This document shows positions 34,064 through 43,072 of a stretch of 64,000 nucleotides of DNA, one piece after another; position 1 is the first letter of the stretch; each line of letters begins with the position of its first letter. The notes beneath the pieces were generated by a model. It saw only the letters and a list, made by a program, of their open reading frames with translations, searched no databases and was not told where the DNA came from. The DNA is from Roseovarius carneus. GTDB taxonomy: Bacteria; Pseudomonadota; Alphaproteobacteria; Rhodobacterales; Rhodobacteraceae. The DNA lies in NCBI RefSeq assembly GCF_020141465.1, contig NZ_JAHSPD010000001.1:974374-1038373 (forward strand), written 5' to 3'. The position numbers were made by a program, and so were the translations under genes.

Positions 34064-36622
34064 TCAGAAGATAAAATCAAGCGCATCCAGATCGCTCAGT
34101 CCCACGGACAAAAGCGTGATCTGCCCGCTGCCTGTGTCGATGATCACGTCGCTGCCAGCCTGACTTGTGTGATTGGCCATGAGATCGGAATAGCTGGTGA
34201 TGGCACTGATCGCGCTCAGATCGATCCGCTCAAAATCGTTGGTGGCCTCAAAATCCCCAATCCGGTCTGATCCGTGACCATCCTCAAAGATAAACGTATC
34301 GGCGTTGAAATCCCCAAAAAGGTCATCATTGCCGCCCCCCCCGGTCAGCGTGTCGAACCCGGCCCCACCATAGAGCGTGTCATTGCCGGCCTCGCCAAAA
34401 AGCTGATCATCGCCGGTGCCGCCGAAAAACCGGTCCTGCCCGTCGCCGCCAAAAAGCGTGTCATTGCCCGCCTCGCCAAAGAGCCCGTCATTGCCCTCGC
34501 CCCCCCGGCCCAGATCGTCGCCTGCCCCGCCAAAAAGCCGGTCTAGCCCGCCGCCACCCTCAAGCGTATCATTGCCCGCGCGGCCATAAAGATTGTCCGC
34601 CTGAAGCCCGCCATCGAGAAAATCGTCGCCCTCCCCCCCGTCGAGAAAGTCAAACCCGCCGTCGCCATAAAGAGAATCGTTGCCCTCCCCGCCAAAAAGC
34701 CCATCAACCGAACTGCCCAGATTGGTGCCGCCGCGCAAAACGTCGTTGCCCTCCCCGCCATAGAGCCTGTCGGCGGTATCACCACCCAGCAGTGTGTCAT
34801 CGCCTGCATCGCCGTAGATCACGTCAAACCCGTCTTCGCCCAAGATACGGTCATTTCCCTCCCCGCCGTAAAGCAGATCAGCCTGCCCGCCACCGTTGAG
34901 AAAGTCCCCCCCCTCTCCGCCATGAATCGTGTCGAACCCTGCATCGCCCGTGATCGTGTCCTGCCCGGCCCCGCCATAGAGGCTGTCTTCCCCAAACCCT
35001 CCCGAGAGCACATCATCGCCATTATTGCCGAGCAGCGTGTCATTGCCGCCCTCCCCGCGCAGATCATCGTGCCCGGCAGAGCCATCATAGAATTCTGCCG
35101 CGTCGGTCCCGACAAAGACATCATCGGCCAGCGACCCGGTGATCTGGCCTTGTGCCTCGTCCACAGTCAGACGGTCGATGCTGATCAGGGCCTCTAAGAT
35201 CTGATCGCGGGTGAGGGCCGTGCCGGCGGCGCTGAGCACGATGGTGATCTCCTCGCGGTAGCGCAGTTCGGCCCCGCCGGCATAGGGCAGGACGCGCAGA
35301 TCCTCGATATCGTAAAGGCCGGGGAAGGCGGTGAGGTCAAGCCGGTCCTGACCGGGCGTAAAATCGGTGATGAGGTCTGTCGCATCATCCTTCACCAGCA
35401 GGAAATCGTCCTGCCCCGCGCCACCGGTCAGCGTGTCTGCGCCTTGCCCGTCTTGCAAGACGTCATTGCCATTGCCACCACTCAAAAGAGTATCGCCCCC
35501 CGTGGCCACCAGCACATCATCACGGGAGGTTCCGGAAAGCGTGCCGGACCCTTGCACGGTCTCGCCTGCATTGATCCCTGTGGTGCGAAACTCCACCAGA
35601 TGCGGTGCGGCCTCGGTCGCGGCCCAGAGCATGATCTGCCCGTCCACCTCGGCCATGGTGATGTCAGTGATGCCGCGCAGCGGGGTGTCGATGCTGGCGG
35701 CAATAGAATCGAGAAGATGGAGTTGTCCACCGGGCAGCAGCGTAAAGAGGCTGATCCCCATATCCGAGCCTGCGGTGGCAATATAGAGCCGCCCGTCCAC
35801 CTCCAGCGTCTCCAGATGCTGCGCCTGCGCAAAGCGCGTGTCGCGGCTGTCTAGGATGGCATCGGTCAGCACCAGCCCCTCATCCCCAAGGCGAAAGACC
35901 GACAGCGTCCCGGTGCCCGCCGCCACGGTGATGGCGAAAACCTCGCCGCCCACCTCGGCGGCCCGCACGGTCATGGGGGTGGAGAGGGCCCCGCCGACCA
36001 TATCCGTGTTCAGACTGTCCAAAACACTTGCCGAGCCGAAGGGCGATATGCGCAGCGCGACCAGCGTGTTGTCCTGCCAGAACGTGGCGAACCCATATGT
36101 CTGCCCGCCGCTCTCGATCATCGCGACGCCGCCCACCGCGCCGCCGGGTATCCCCGCCACCCCTCGCACCGACGGGGTCGCGTCCAGATCAAGCACGCTG
36201 AGCCCGCCGCCCTGAAGCCCCACAAGCGCGAGATCACCCAGCGTGTCGATTTGCGAAATGGTGCGCGCATCAAGGTCGGGCAGAGTGCGCTCGGTCAGGG
36301 ATGTGAGCGTCTGGTTACCCCTGCCGATGGGCATCAACTGAAGCTGATCATCACCAAGACCGGCAAGGATCACGCTATCGCCCAGAACGGCGATATCCGT
36401 ATGCTCCAACTGTAGCAGGCTATCGTCCAACTCAAGCTGATCGCGTCGCACGGCCCCGTCAGAGGTGATGCGAAACGCGACGATGAAGTCGCCCCCTCGC
36501 CCCACTGAGAGCAAGAGCGGCCCGTCCGGCCCCTGCACCACGTGAAGGTCGGTTATCCCCTGCACGCGTTCGTTATCACCCGCAGGCACAGCGCCCGCAG
36601 TTTCCAGCCTGACCAAAGCCAT
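34064..36622 (-). CDS. Large RTX (hemolysin-type calcium-binding) repeat protein
   Basis: 852 residues from the ATG at 36622 (AAAGGGG upstream). Residues 1-370 hold WD/lactonase-like beta-propeller-type repeats without signal peptide (VQGITDLHVVQGPDGPLLLSVGRGG, RGITDITMAEVDGQIMLWAA). Residues about 373-408 and 511-773 are GGxGxDxLxG calcium-binding nonapeptides. The C-terminal DTFIFEDGHGSDRIGDF resembles serralysin-type type I secretion signals. No protease or lipase motif is visible. Probably secreted by a type I system encoded elsewhere and acts as an extracellular or matrix protein; its neighbours make surface polysaccharide. Confidence 0.85.
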   Translation of the reverse strand: MALVRLETAGAVPAGDNERVQGITDLHVVQGPDGPLLLSVGRGGDFIVAFRITSDGAVRRDQLELDDSLLQLEHTDIAVLGDSVILAGLGDDQLQLMPIGRGNQTLTSLTERTLPDLDARTISQIDTLGDLALVGLQGGGLSVLDLDATPSVRGVAGIPGGAVGGVAMIESGGQTYGFATFWQDNTLVALRISPFGSASVLDSLNTDMVGGALSTPMTVRAAEVGGEVFAITVAAGTGTLSVFRLGDEGLVLTDAILDSRDTRFAQAQHLETLEVDGRLYIATAGSDMGISLFTLLPGGQLHLLDSIAASIDTPLRGITDITMAEVDGQIMLWAATEAAPHLVEFRTTGINAGETVQGSGTLSGTSRDDVLVATGGDTLLSGGNGNDVLQDGQGADTLTGGAGQDDFLLVKDDATDLITDFTPGQDRLDLTAFPGLYDIEDLRVLPYAGGAELRYREEITIVLSAAGTALTRDQILEALISIDRLTVDEAQGQITGSLADDVFVGTDAAEFYDGSAGHDDLRGEGGNDTLLGNNGDDVLSGGFGEDSLYGGAGQDTITGDAGFDTIHGGEGGDFLNGGGQADLLYGGEGNDRILGEDGFDVIYGDAGDDTLLGGDTADRLYGGEGNDVLRGGTNLGSSVDGLFGGEGNDSLYGDGGFDFLDGGEGDDFLDGGLQADNLYGRAGNDTLEGGGGLDRLFGGAGDDLGRGGEGNDGLFGEAGNDTLFGGDGQDRFFGGTGDDQLFGEAGNDTLYGGAGFDTLTGGGGNDDLFGDFNADTFIFEDGHGSDRIGDFEATNDFERIDLSAISAITSYSDLMANHTSQAGSDVIIDTGSGQITLLSVGLSDLDALDFIF
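34304..35092 (-). repeat. Tandem RTX nonapeptide-coding repeats
   Basis: About 29 consecutive nine-codon units of the GGxGxDxLx pattern (for example GGEGNDRIL, GGAGQDTIT, GGEGNDVLR) code for the parallel beta-roll that binds calcium. Units are degenerate at the DNA level, so the array is old rather than newly expanded. Confidence 0.85.
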
Positions 36623-36806
36623 AGCCACCCCTTTTCACCCTCACCAAGCGGGACCATGGGGCACAAAGCTTAATGGTAACCTTTGTAAATGTGGCGTAAA
36701 AATGAATGATTATTAAGATTTGAAAAACATGAGCCAGCATCGGCACGGCCTTGCCAAGCTGCCGCGCGTGCTGCTTTAAGCATTCCGCATTGTCTCGGAG
36801 GCCAGC

Positions 36807-38099
36807 ATGGTCGATATCGCCGCCCGCGTTCACAACCACAAATGGAAGATCGACCCCATTGTGCGGTCTTTGATCGACACCGATTTCTACAAGCTTTTGA
36901 TGTGCCAGTCGGTGTTCCGCTATCGCCCTGATACGCAGGTGCGCTTTAGTCTGATCAACCGCTCCAAGCATATCCCGCTGGCCGATCTGATTGATGAGGG
37001 CGAGCTGCGCGAACAGCTTGATCATATCCGCTCGCTTAACCTCACCCGCGGCGAGAGCACATGGATGCGTGGCAACATGTTCTACGGCAAGCGGGCCATG
37101 TTCACGCCTGAATTCATGGACTGGTTCGAGAACCTGCGCCTGCCGCCCTATCATCTGGAGCGGGTGGGCGATCAATATGAGCTGAGCTTTGAAGGATCAT
37201 GGCCCGAGGTGATGCTCTGGGAAATCCCGGCGCTGGCGGTGCTCATGGAGTTGCGCTCACGCACCGTGCTGCACGACATGCGCAAGTTTGAGCTTCAGGT
37301 GCTTTATGCCCGCGCGATGACCAAGCTTTGGGAAAAGGTGGAGCGGCTGCGTGATGTCGAGGACCTGCGCCTTGCGGATTTCGGCACACGGCGGCGGCAC
37401 AGCTTTCTCTGGCAGGATTGGTGTGTGCAGGCGATGACCGAGGGGCTGGGCGAGAAATTCGTGGGCACCTCCAATTGCCTCATCGCCAAGAACCGTGATC
37501 TGGAGGCAATCGGCACCAACGCCCATGAGCTGCCCATGGTCTATGCCGCACTTGCCGAAACGGACGAAGCGCTGGCCCGCGCGCCTTACGATGTCCTCAG
37601 CGATTGGCATGAGGAGCATGACGGCAATCTGCGCATCATCCTGCCCGACACCTATGGCACGCCCGGCTTTCTGGAGCGTGCGCCCGATTGGCTTGCAGGC
37701 TGGACGGGTATCCGCATCGACAGCGGTGATCCGGCCACCGGGGCCGAGCGTGCGATTGCATGGTGGAAAGCGCGGGGCGAGGACCCAACGCAAAAGCTGG
37801 TGATTTTTTCCGACGGGCTGGACGTGGACAAGATCGCCGAGCTGTCGGCGCAATTTGCAGGCCGGGTGCGGGTGTCCTTCGGCTGGGGCACGCTTCTGAC
37901 CAATGATTTCCGTGGCCTCACGCCCGATGACCGTCTCGCGCCCTTCTCAATGGTGTGCAAGGCCGTGTCTGCCGATGGGCGCGCTACGGTCAAGCTCTCG
38001 GATAACCCGCGCAAGGCGATGGGCCCCAAGGATCAGATCGAGCGCTATAAACGCGTCTTTGGCGTGGGTGAACAGGCCGAGCAGGAGGTGCTTGTCTAG
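36807..38099 (+). CDS. pncB: Nicotinate phosphoribosyltransferase
   Basis: 430 residues, the normal length. IDTDFYKLLMCQSVFRYRP is the family N-terminus; FGTRRRHSF, GTSNCLIAK and IGTNAHELPM are the phosphoribosyl-site signatures. RIDSGDPATGAERAI and SDGLDVDKI follow. Makes nicotinate mononucleotide in NAD salvage. GGAGGCCAGC precedes the ATG. Followed by two small stress-type genes on the same strand, the first 64 bases downstream. Confidence 0.95.
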   Translation: MVDIAARVHNHKWKIDPIVRSLIDTDFYKLLMCQSVFRYRPDTQVRFSLINRSKHIPLADLIDEGELREQLDHIRSLNLTRGESTWMRGNMFYGKRAMFTPEFMDWFENLRLPPYHLERVGDQYELSFEGSWPEVMLWEIPALAVLMELRSRTVLHDMRKFELQVLYARAMTKLWEKVERLRDVEDLRLADFGTRRRHSFLWQDWCVQAMTEGLGEKFVGTSNCLIAKNRDLEAIGTNAHELPMVYAALAETDEALARAPYDVLSDWHEEHDGNLRIILPDTYGTPGFLERAPDWLAGWTGIRIDSGDPATGAERAIAWWKARGEDPTQKLVIFSDGLDVDKIAELSAQFAGRVRVSFGWGTLLTNDFRGLTPDDRLAPFSMVCKAVSADGRATVKLSDNPRKAMGPKDQIERYKRVFGVGEQAEQEVLV

Positions 38100-38163
38100 G
38101 CGATCCGGGGAACTCTTTGCCCGATCCTGCGTTTCCGGATGGAACATAACAGGAGATTTGGCC

Positions 38164-38376
38164 ATGGGCATCGCAGTGGGCGACACGGTAAGGTGGAATT
38201 GGGGCAGCGGCACAGGAACCGGCGCGGTGACCGAGCGCTTCACCAGCAAGGTGACATGCCGGATCAAAGGCACAGACGTGACCCGAGATGGCAGCGTGAG
38301 CGACCCCGCCTTTCTGATTGAGCAGGAAGACGGCGACATTGTTCTCAAATCCAACTCCGAATTGGAAAGGATCTGA
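38164..38376 (+). CDS. DUF2945 (Hva1/TUDOR-like) small protein
   Basis: 70 residues: VGDTVRWNWGSGTGTGAV, then VTCRIKGTDVTRDG and PAFLIEQEDGDIVLKSNSEL, the standard DUF2945 order; the family is a small TUDOR-like beta barrel of unknown role. AGGAGA precedes the ATG at 38164; the longer open frame upstream is inside pncB. Four bases before the next gene, so co-transcribed with it. Confidence 0.82.
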   Translation: MGIAVGDTVRWNWGSGTGTGAVTERFTSKVTCRIKGTDVTRDGSVSDPAFLIEQEDGDIVLKSNSELERI

Positions 38377-38379
38377 GAC

Positions 38380-38640
38380 ATGAGCCGCGATCACGGACCC
38401 TCAATCAAGGATGATGAGACCTATGAGGCCCTGCGCGAGGACGGTGCGTCGAGGCAAAAGGCGGCGGCCATTGCCAATGCACAGGCAAACCCCGACATGC
38501 ACCCGTCCAAGACGGGCGGCGCGCATCCCCCCTATGAGGAGTGGACCAAGGACGACCTGCTCACGCGCGCCCGCGAACTCGACGTCAAAGGGCGCTCGAA
38601 AATGACCAAGGGCGCGTTGATCAAGGCGCTGCGCGCCTGA
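38380..38640 (+). CDS. Small stress-type protein with C-terminal SAP/Rho-N-like motif
   Basis: 86 residues. RDHGPSIKDDETYEALREDG with SRQKAAAIANAQA in the N-terminal half; C-terminal WTKDDLLTRARELDVKGRSKMTKGALIKALRA split into two helices with a turn, as in SAP or Rho N-terminal domains that bind nucleic acid. It follows DUF2945 by three bases. The pair is often found together in alphaproteobacteria; I infer DNA-associated stress function, without direct evidence. Confidence 0.7.
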   Translation: MSRDHGPSIKDDETYEALREDGASRQKAAAIANAQANPDMHPSKTGGAHPPYEEWTKDDLLTRARELDVKGRSKMTKGALIKALRA

Positions 38641-38646
38641 CACGTC

Positions 38647-39780
38647 TCAGGGCAAGTGATCGACAATGGAAAGGTGCTGCGCCAGCTTGTCCACCTCACC
38701 AAGATACCGCTCGACAAGCGCGGGATCGCTGGGGGCTGCCGACACGCCCGCAGGCATTTCGCCCCGCGCAACTGACTCGATTGCCAAAGACAGCGGTATC
38801 GACACCAGCCGCGCCATGGCGGTGCCATTCTCATCGCCCCACGCGTCCATCACATAGGTCTTGTGCCAGACGGTGCCGCCGCCCGCCTCGACCTTCAGCG
38901 AGACACACATCACCACGCGATCAGGCTCGCCTTCTTCATAAGCGTTTTCGGCCCAGAACGTGTCGGACATTTCCCTCAGGCGCGCATCGCCCGCTGGTCC
39001 TTCCAGCGTCTCAACCTCGGCAAAGACATCTTTCCACGCCTCTGCCCAGCCATTGAGCCGCAATGTGCCGCGCACGAACTCCTTCACCCGCCATCCCGCG
39101 TCGAACCCATAGTCCTGCATGAAGGGCAGGCTGTCGCGGTTGGGGTAGACCTCAAAGCTCTCGGGGTTGCGCAGGGGGGCTGTGTAGCTGCTGATCGCGT
39201 CCCATGGGCGGGCGACGTTCAGCTCCTTGAAATCACGGATCGAGCGGGAGGGCGAGCGCAGCGCCTTCAGCACACCCAGAGGCGACCAGCTGAACTTGTA
39301 GCGAAACGGGTTGGGGTGTTTCGGGATACCCCCGCAATAGGAGATGAAGCTCAGATCGCCCATCACCCCGCTGCTGCGAAAATCTGCCATCAGTGCGTGT
39401 GCCATCAGGTGATCAATGCCGGGATCAAGCCCGATTTCGTTGACAAAACTCAGCCCCGCCGCCTCGGCCCGCGCATGAAGCGCGCGCATCTCGGGCGCAA
39501 TGTAGGACGACGAGACGAAATGCGCGCCCTTGCTCAGGCACATCTCGGCCAGCGGCACGTGCCAGTCACCGGGCAGCATCGAGACCACGATATCACCGGG
39601 CTGCACCACGGCGCTGATCGCGTCCGTGTCGAAGGCAAAGATCGCCTGGGTGAGATCGCCCACCGCGTCCTCGGCCTTTTGCGTGGTCCGGTTCCAGACG
39701 GACACTTCATGGCCCGCCTTGATCAGCCGTCGCAAACCCGGAATGGCCGAAAGGCCGGTGCCGCACCAATGGATGGTCAT
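38647..39780 (-). CDS. Saccharopine dehydrogenase/reductase, glutamate-forming type
   Basis: 377 residues. N-terminal Rossmann-type segment WCGTGLSAIPGLRRLIKAGHEVSVWNRT, then VVQPGDIVVSMLPGDWHVPL, SFVNEIGLDPGIDHLMAHAL and SYCGGIPKHPNPFRYKFSWSP, characteristic of LYS9-type enzymes. Converts saccharopine to aminoadipate semialdehyde plus glutamate (or the reverse). One base separates it from the LYS1-type gene upstream, so both halves of the saccharopine route are co-expressed. Confidence 0.87.
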   Translation of the reverse strand: MTIHWCGTGLSAIPGLRRLIKAGHEVSVWNRTTQKAEDAVGDLTQAIFAFDTDAISAVVQPGDIVVSMLPGDWHVPLAEMCLSKGAHFVSSSYIAPEMRALHARAEAAGLSFVNEIGLDPGIDHLMAHALMADFRSSGVMGDLSFISYCGGIPKHPNPFRYKFSWSPLGVLKALRSPSRSIRDFKELNVARPWDAISSYTAPLRNPESFEVYPNRDSLPFMQDYGFDAGWRVKEFVRGTLRLNGWAEAWKDVFAEVETLEGPAGDARLREMSDTFWAENAYEEGEPDRVVMCVSLKVEAGGGTVWHKTYVMDAWGDENGTAMARLVSIPLSLAIESVARGEMPAGVSAAPSDPALVERYLGEVDKLAQHLSIVDHLP

Positions 39781-39781
39781 G

Positions 39782-40831
39782 TCAAATATCCTTCATCGCG
39801 TCATGAAATGTGGTCTCGGCCCGCGCCCAGACCCCGCCGTGCAGGGTGCCTAAGCCCAACAGAGAGGGCAAGAGCTGTGCCGCATAATCCTCGCTGCTTT
39901 CCACGGGCAAAAGCGAGGGCAGGTTATCAATCGCCATGACATCCATCGGCGGCGTGTCGTGGACGCGCAGCGCGGGGGCTGCCCAATCGGTCGCGTGGGT
40001 GTAGATCGGCACCGGGTTGTAATCGCTGTCAGGATCGCAGGCCACGTCGCCGATCACCGTGAGGCGGCGGGGCGCGTCCAGCGCTGATTTTGGCACAAAC
40101 ACGGGCGTGCCGGGGCGCGCGAAGATACAGTTGAGAAAGATGTCATGGCCGAGGATTTTTGGGAATGGCCCGCCCGTGGCCGTCTCATCCATGTCCCAGC
40201 GGGTTGGCGTTATCCCCATCGCCTCGCACAGATCCGCAGCGCCCGTGCCGACCCGGCCCAACGCTCCGATAATGATCGCGCGGGGGCTGTCCAACCCCCC
40301 CAAATCGCGTGCCAGATCAGCCAGAAGCGCATCACGCCCCTGATATGTCGCGACCGCCGGGCAAATCTCACCACGTTTCTGCGCGGCCCACGCCTTGAGC
40401 GATACAGCCGCCCCCGCATAGCCCGCCCAATAGCCAAACGCGGCCACGCGGCGGCCTTGCCTGTCCACGAGGTATTCCAGATCGTAAAGCGTGCCGCCCC
40501 CGGCCTTGAACCGCTCCAAGAGCGCGCGCCCGGAATGTTGGCCTTTGAACGCATGGCCGAACATGATGTGGCGATGCGGCAGGGGCATGCCATCCTCCGG
40601 CAGCTCCTTGAGGCCAAAGATGATCGCCTCTGCCGGTGCGCTGGGCCAGCTATTCTCCGCCGCGATGGTGCAGCCCGCCGCGCGGTAGCCCGCAAGCGAT
40701 ATCGCCCGGACCGAACTTTCCTCGACCGTCACGTTTATCCCTGCCGCGATCAATGCGCGCGCGCCATCCGGCGTGATGCCGACCCGCTCCTCAAAGGTGC
40801 GTTGCTCCGCGCGCACCCATAGATGCGTCAT
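39782..40831 (-). CDS. Saccharopine dehydrogenase, lysine-forming type
   Basis: 349 residues. LWVRAEQRTFEERVGITPDGA is the LYS1-type N-terminus; HIMFGHAFKGQHSG, GTLYDLEYLVDRQGRRVAAFGYWAG and IIGALGRVGTGAADL (nucleotide loop) follow. Joins or splits lysine and 2-oxoglutarate via saccharopine. Together with the gene at 38647 it gives a bacterial lysine-degradation (or osmotic-stress) module. The ATG overlaps the GST stop (ATGA). Confidence 0.88.
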   Translation of the reverse strand: MTHLWVRAEQRTFEERVGITPDGARALIAAGINVTVEESSVRAISLAGYRAAGCTIAAENSWPSAPAEAIIFGLKELPEDGMPLPHRHIMFGHAFKGQHSGRALLERFKAGGGTLYDLEYLVDRQGRRVAAFGYWAGYAGAAVSLKAWAAQKRGEICPAVATYQGRDALLADLARDLGGLDSPRAIIIGALGRVGTGAADLCEAMGITPTRWDMDETATGGPFPKILGHDIFLNCIFARPGTPVFVPKSALDAPRRLTVIGDVACDPDSDYNPVPIYTHATDWAAPALRVHDTPPMDVMAIDNLPSLLPVESSEDYAAQLLPSLLGLGTLHGGVWARAETTFHDAMKDI

Positions 40832-41445
40832 GGCATGATCCCCGCCGCGCGGACGGCCTTGACCGAAGGCCGCGCCTCCATCGCCGCGCGGAAGGCGAGG
40901 ATTTTGGGAAAGGCCCGCACATCCACGCGGTCGGCCTCAAGCCAGCTGCACACGGTAAAGAGATAAGGATCGGCAATGCTGATCTGATCGCCCAGAACAT
41001 ATGTCCCGCGTAGGCAATGTGCCTCCACATAGGCGGCGTTCTCGGTCATGTTTACGGGCATCTTGGCGCGCATATCCGCATGGCTCGCCTCCGCATCGGC
41101 CCAGCGGATGCCGCGCGGCCCATGGGCGTGGTTCACATGCATCGTGCTGGCCAGATAATACATCACCGCGCGCATATGGGCGGCGTCCTCGGGCGCGTTG
41201 GGCATGAGCCCCGCCTCGGGCCGGATCGCCGCGAGGTAGTCGAGGATCGCACCCGTCTCGGTCAGCACGCTTGCGCCGGTGTCCAGTGCGGGCACGCGGC
41301 CCTTGGGGTTGATCGCGTGATAGGCGGGCTTGGTCTGTGCGCCCTCCTTGAAGTTCACAAGGCACGGCTCAAACGCGACGCTCGCCTCATGCAGACCAAT
41401 GGCCACCGCCATCGAAACGGTCCCCGGCATATAGTATAGCTTCAT
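40828..41445 (-). CDS. Glutathione S-transferase family protein
   Basis: 205 residues from the ATG at 41445 (GGTGG upstream; a GTG three codons earlier is less likely). Thioredoxin-fold N-terminus KLYYMPGTVSMAVAIGLHEASV, cis-Pro region NPKGRVPALDTG and VLTETGAILDYLA (the E-T/S pair contacting glutathione), then the helical domain with ISIADPYLF. Overlaps the LYS1-type gene by four bases, so linked in expression to lysine catabolism; its own substrate is unknown. Confidence 0.85.
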   Translation of the reverse strand: MKLYYMPGTVSMAVAIGLHEASVAFEPCLVNFKEGAQTKPAYHAINPKGRVPALDTGASVLTETGAILDYLAAIRPEAGLMPNAPEDAAHMRAVMYYLASTMHVNHAHGPRGIRWADAEASHADMRAKMPVNMTENAAYVEAHCLRGTYVLGDQISIADPYLFTVCSWLEADRVDVRAFPKILAFRAAMEARPSVKAVRAAGIMP

Positions 41446-41473
41446 CTGTCCCACCTTTCAGATAAACGTCTGC

Positions 41474-42124
41474 TTAGATAAACGTCCGCGCCGCCGCCCG
41501 GTCGGGCCTGTCCAGATGCGGCGTGGCGTTGAACATGCCCAGCATCAACCCGCCATGCACATATTGCAGCCTGTGCAGGGAGCTGTTGTTGATATGCAGC
41601 ATCACCTTGGCGGTGGCCGCCATATCAAGCATCAGCACATGCCGCACGATCATTGAGATCACGCCGCCCGATGTGACCAAAAGCACCTTGCCATGGCCTG
41701 TGCAGACCTCGTCGATCAGGGCTTCGATCCGCCCGGTAAAATCCTCGAACCGCTCGGGCATGTTGTCCAGATGCCCGGCGGCCCAATAGCCCATGACCTC
41801 GGGCAGATAGCGGGCGAACTCCGCCGCCTCCTGCGGTGCTGGGATGCCATGCTGCGCCTCGACCGCTTGGGTCAGCGCGAAATAGCTCAGCTCATTGAGC
41901 CGCGCATCCGTCTCATCGGGGCCATAGCCCATGGCGCTAGCGGTGTCTTGCTGGCGTTGCAACGTGCCGCTGATGACTCTATTGAACCGCTCGTTATGGC
42001 CGCGCATATGATCGCCCAGCCACGTGGCCTGCTGCCGCCCGAGATCCGACAGCTGGTCATAGCTTGCCTCATCGGTCGCGGCGCTGTTGGCCTGCCCGTG
42101 CCGCACCAGAACGATCTCGGTCAC
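41474..42124 (-). CDS. Histidine phosphatase family protein (phosphoglycerate mutase-like)
   Basis: 216 residues, GTG start with AAGGAGAG four bases upstream. Catalytic LVRHGQAN with H9, RNELxY-like LNELSYF, and LLVTSGGVISMIV. In classic members the position before GG is His; here it is Ser, as seen in a subgroup, so activity on phosphomonoesters may be altered. Ends 28 bases before the GST gene and may belong to the same transcript. Confidence 0.8.
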   Translation of the reverse strand: MTEIVLVRHGQANSAATDEASYDQLSDLGRQQATWLGDHMRGHNERFNRVISGTLQRQQDTASAMGYGPDETDARLNELSYFALTQAVEAQHGIPAPQEAAEFARYLPEVMGYWAAGHLDNMPERFEDFTGRIEALIDEVCTGHGKVLLVTSGGVISMIVRHVLMLDMAATAKVMLHINNSSLHRLQYVHGGLMLGMFNATPHLDRPDRAAARTFI

Positions 42125-42285
42125 ATGTCTCTCCTTGTGCTTTCAGCGCGCACCCTACCGTCCTGCCTTGGGGGGTCCAGCCAGAAATGGGCTGTGCACA
42201 GATTTTCCTGCGGCAATGCCGGGGCGGAGACGCAGGCCGCTTCTTCCTTTTGCGCCGCGCGGCTTGGTATTATAGACCTGAGACC

Positions 42286-43014
42286 ATGGCGCGCAAAACA
42301 TCCCCCCAAAAGCCCGGCCTGAGGCCTGCCCGGCGCGGCCTGCACCGCGTGCGCAGCTTGCGCGCAGGTCTGGCATGGTTTGCGTTGGTCTCGGTGCTGG
42401 CGGTTTTGGCGGCCTCCCTTGTGCACCGGGTTTTGCCCCCCAGTCCAACATTTTACATGAAGCAAGAGGCCCACCGCCTCGGTGGGATTGATCACGCATG
42501 GGTGCCGATCTCGGAAGTGGCCCCAGTGATGGCGCGGGCAGTTGTGGCCGCGGAGGACGCGAATTTTTGCCTCCACTGGGGCTTTGACATGCGCGCCATA
42601 CGCGCCGTGATTGAGCGTGGCGAGACGCGCGGTGCCTCCACCCTCAGCCAGCAAACGGTCAAAAACGTCTATCTCTGGCAGGAACGTACATGGGTGCGCA
42701 AGGCGCTGGAGGCGATGATGACACCGGTGATCGAGGCGATGTGGTCCAAGCGGCGCATCATCGAGGTCTATCTCAACATTGCCGAGTTTGATGAGGGCAT
42801 TTTTGGCATTGATGCCGCAGCGCATCATTATTTCGGGGTCAACCCGTCGGATCTCAGCGCGCTTCAGGCCGCGCGCCTCGCGGCCGTCCTGCCAAACCCC
42901 AAGGAACGCTCGGCCTCCAAGCCATCGAATTTTGTGCGCGAACGCACCGCCGCGATCATGGACGGGGCGGCCACCATCCGGCGCGATGGCCGCTCTGCGT
43001 GTTTCGAGGATTGA
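42286..43014 (+). CDS. mtgA: Monofunctional peptidoglycan transglycosylase MtgA
   Basis: 242 residues from the ATG at 42286. One TM segment (LAWFALVSVLAVLAASLVH), then the GT51 signatures: VVAAEDANFCLHWGFD (catalytic Glu), RGASTLSQQTVKNVYLW, EVYLNIAEFDEGIFGIDAAAHHYFG. Polymerises glycan strands from lipid II without transpeptidase. The size is normal. No clear Shine-Dalgarno. The open frame upstream overlaps the divergent phosphatase gene and is not used. Confidence 0.92.
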   Translation: MARKTSPQKPGLRPARRGLHRVRSLRAGLAWFALVSVLAVLAASLVHRVLPPSPTFYMKQEAHRLGGIDHAWVPISEVAPVMARAVVAAEDANFCLHWGFDMRAIRAVIERGETRGASTLSQQTVKNVYLWQERTWVRKALEAMMTPVIEAMWSKRRIIEVYLNIAEFDEGIFGIDAAAHHYFGVNPSDLSALQAARLAAVLPNPKERSASKPSNFVRERTAAIMDGAATIRRDGRSACFED

Positions 43015-43072
43015 AAACCGCACGATACCTTGGCATTGAAGAAGAGCATTTTTCAAAGGGCGCCCTCTAGTC

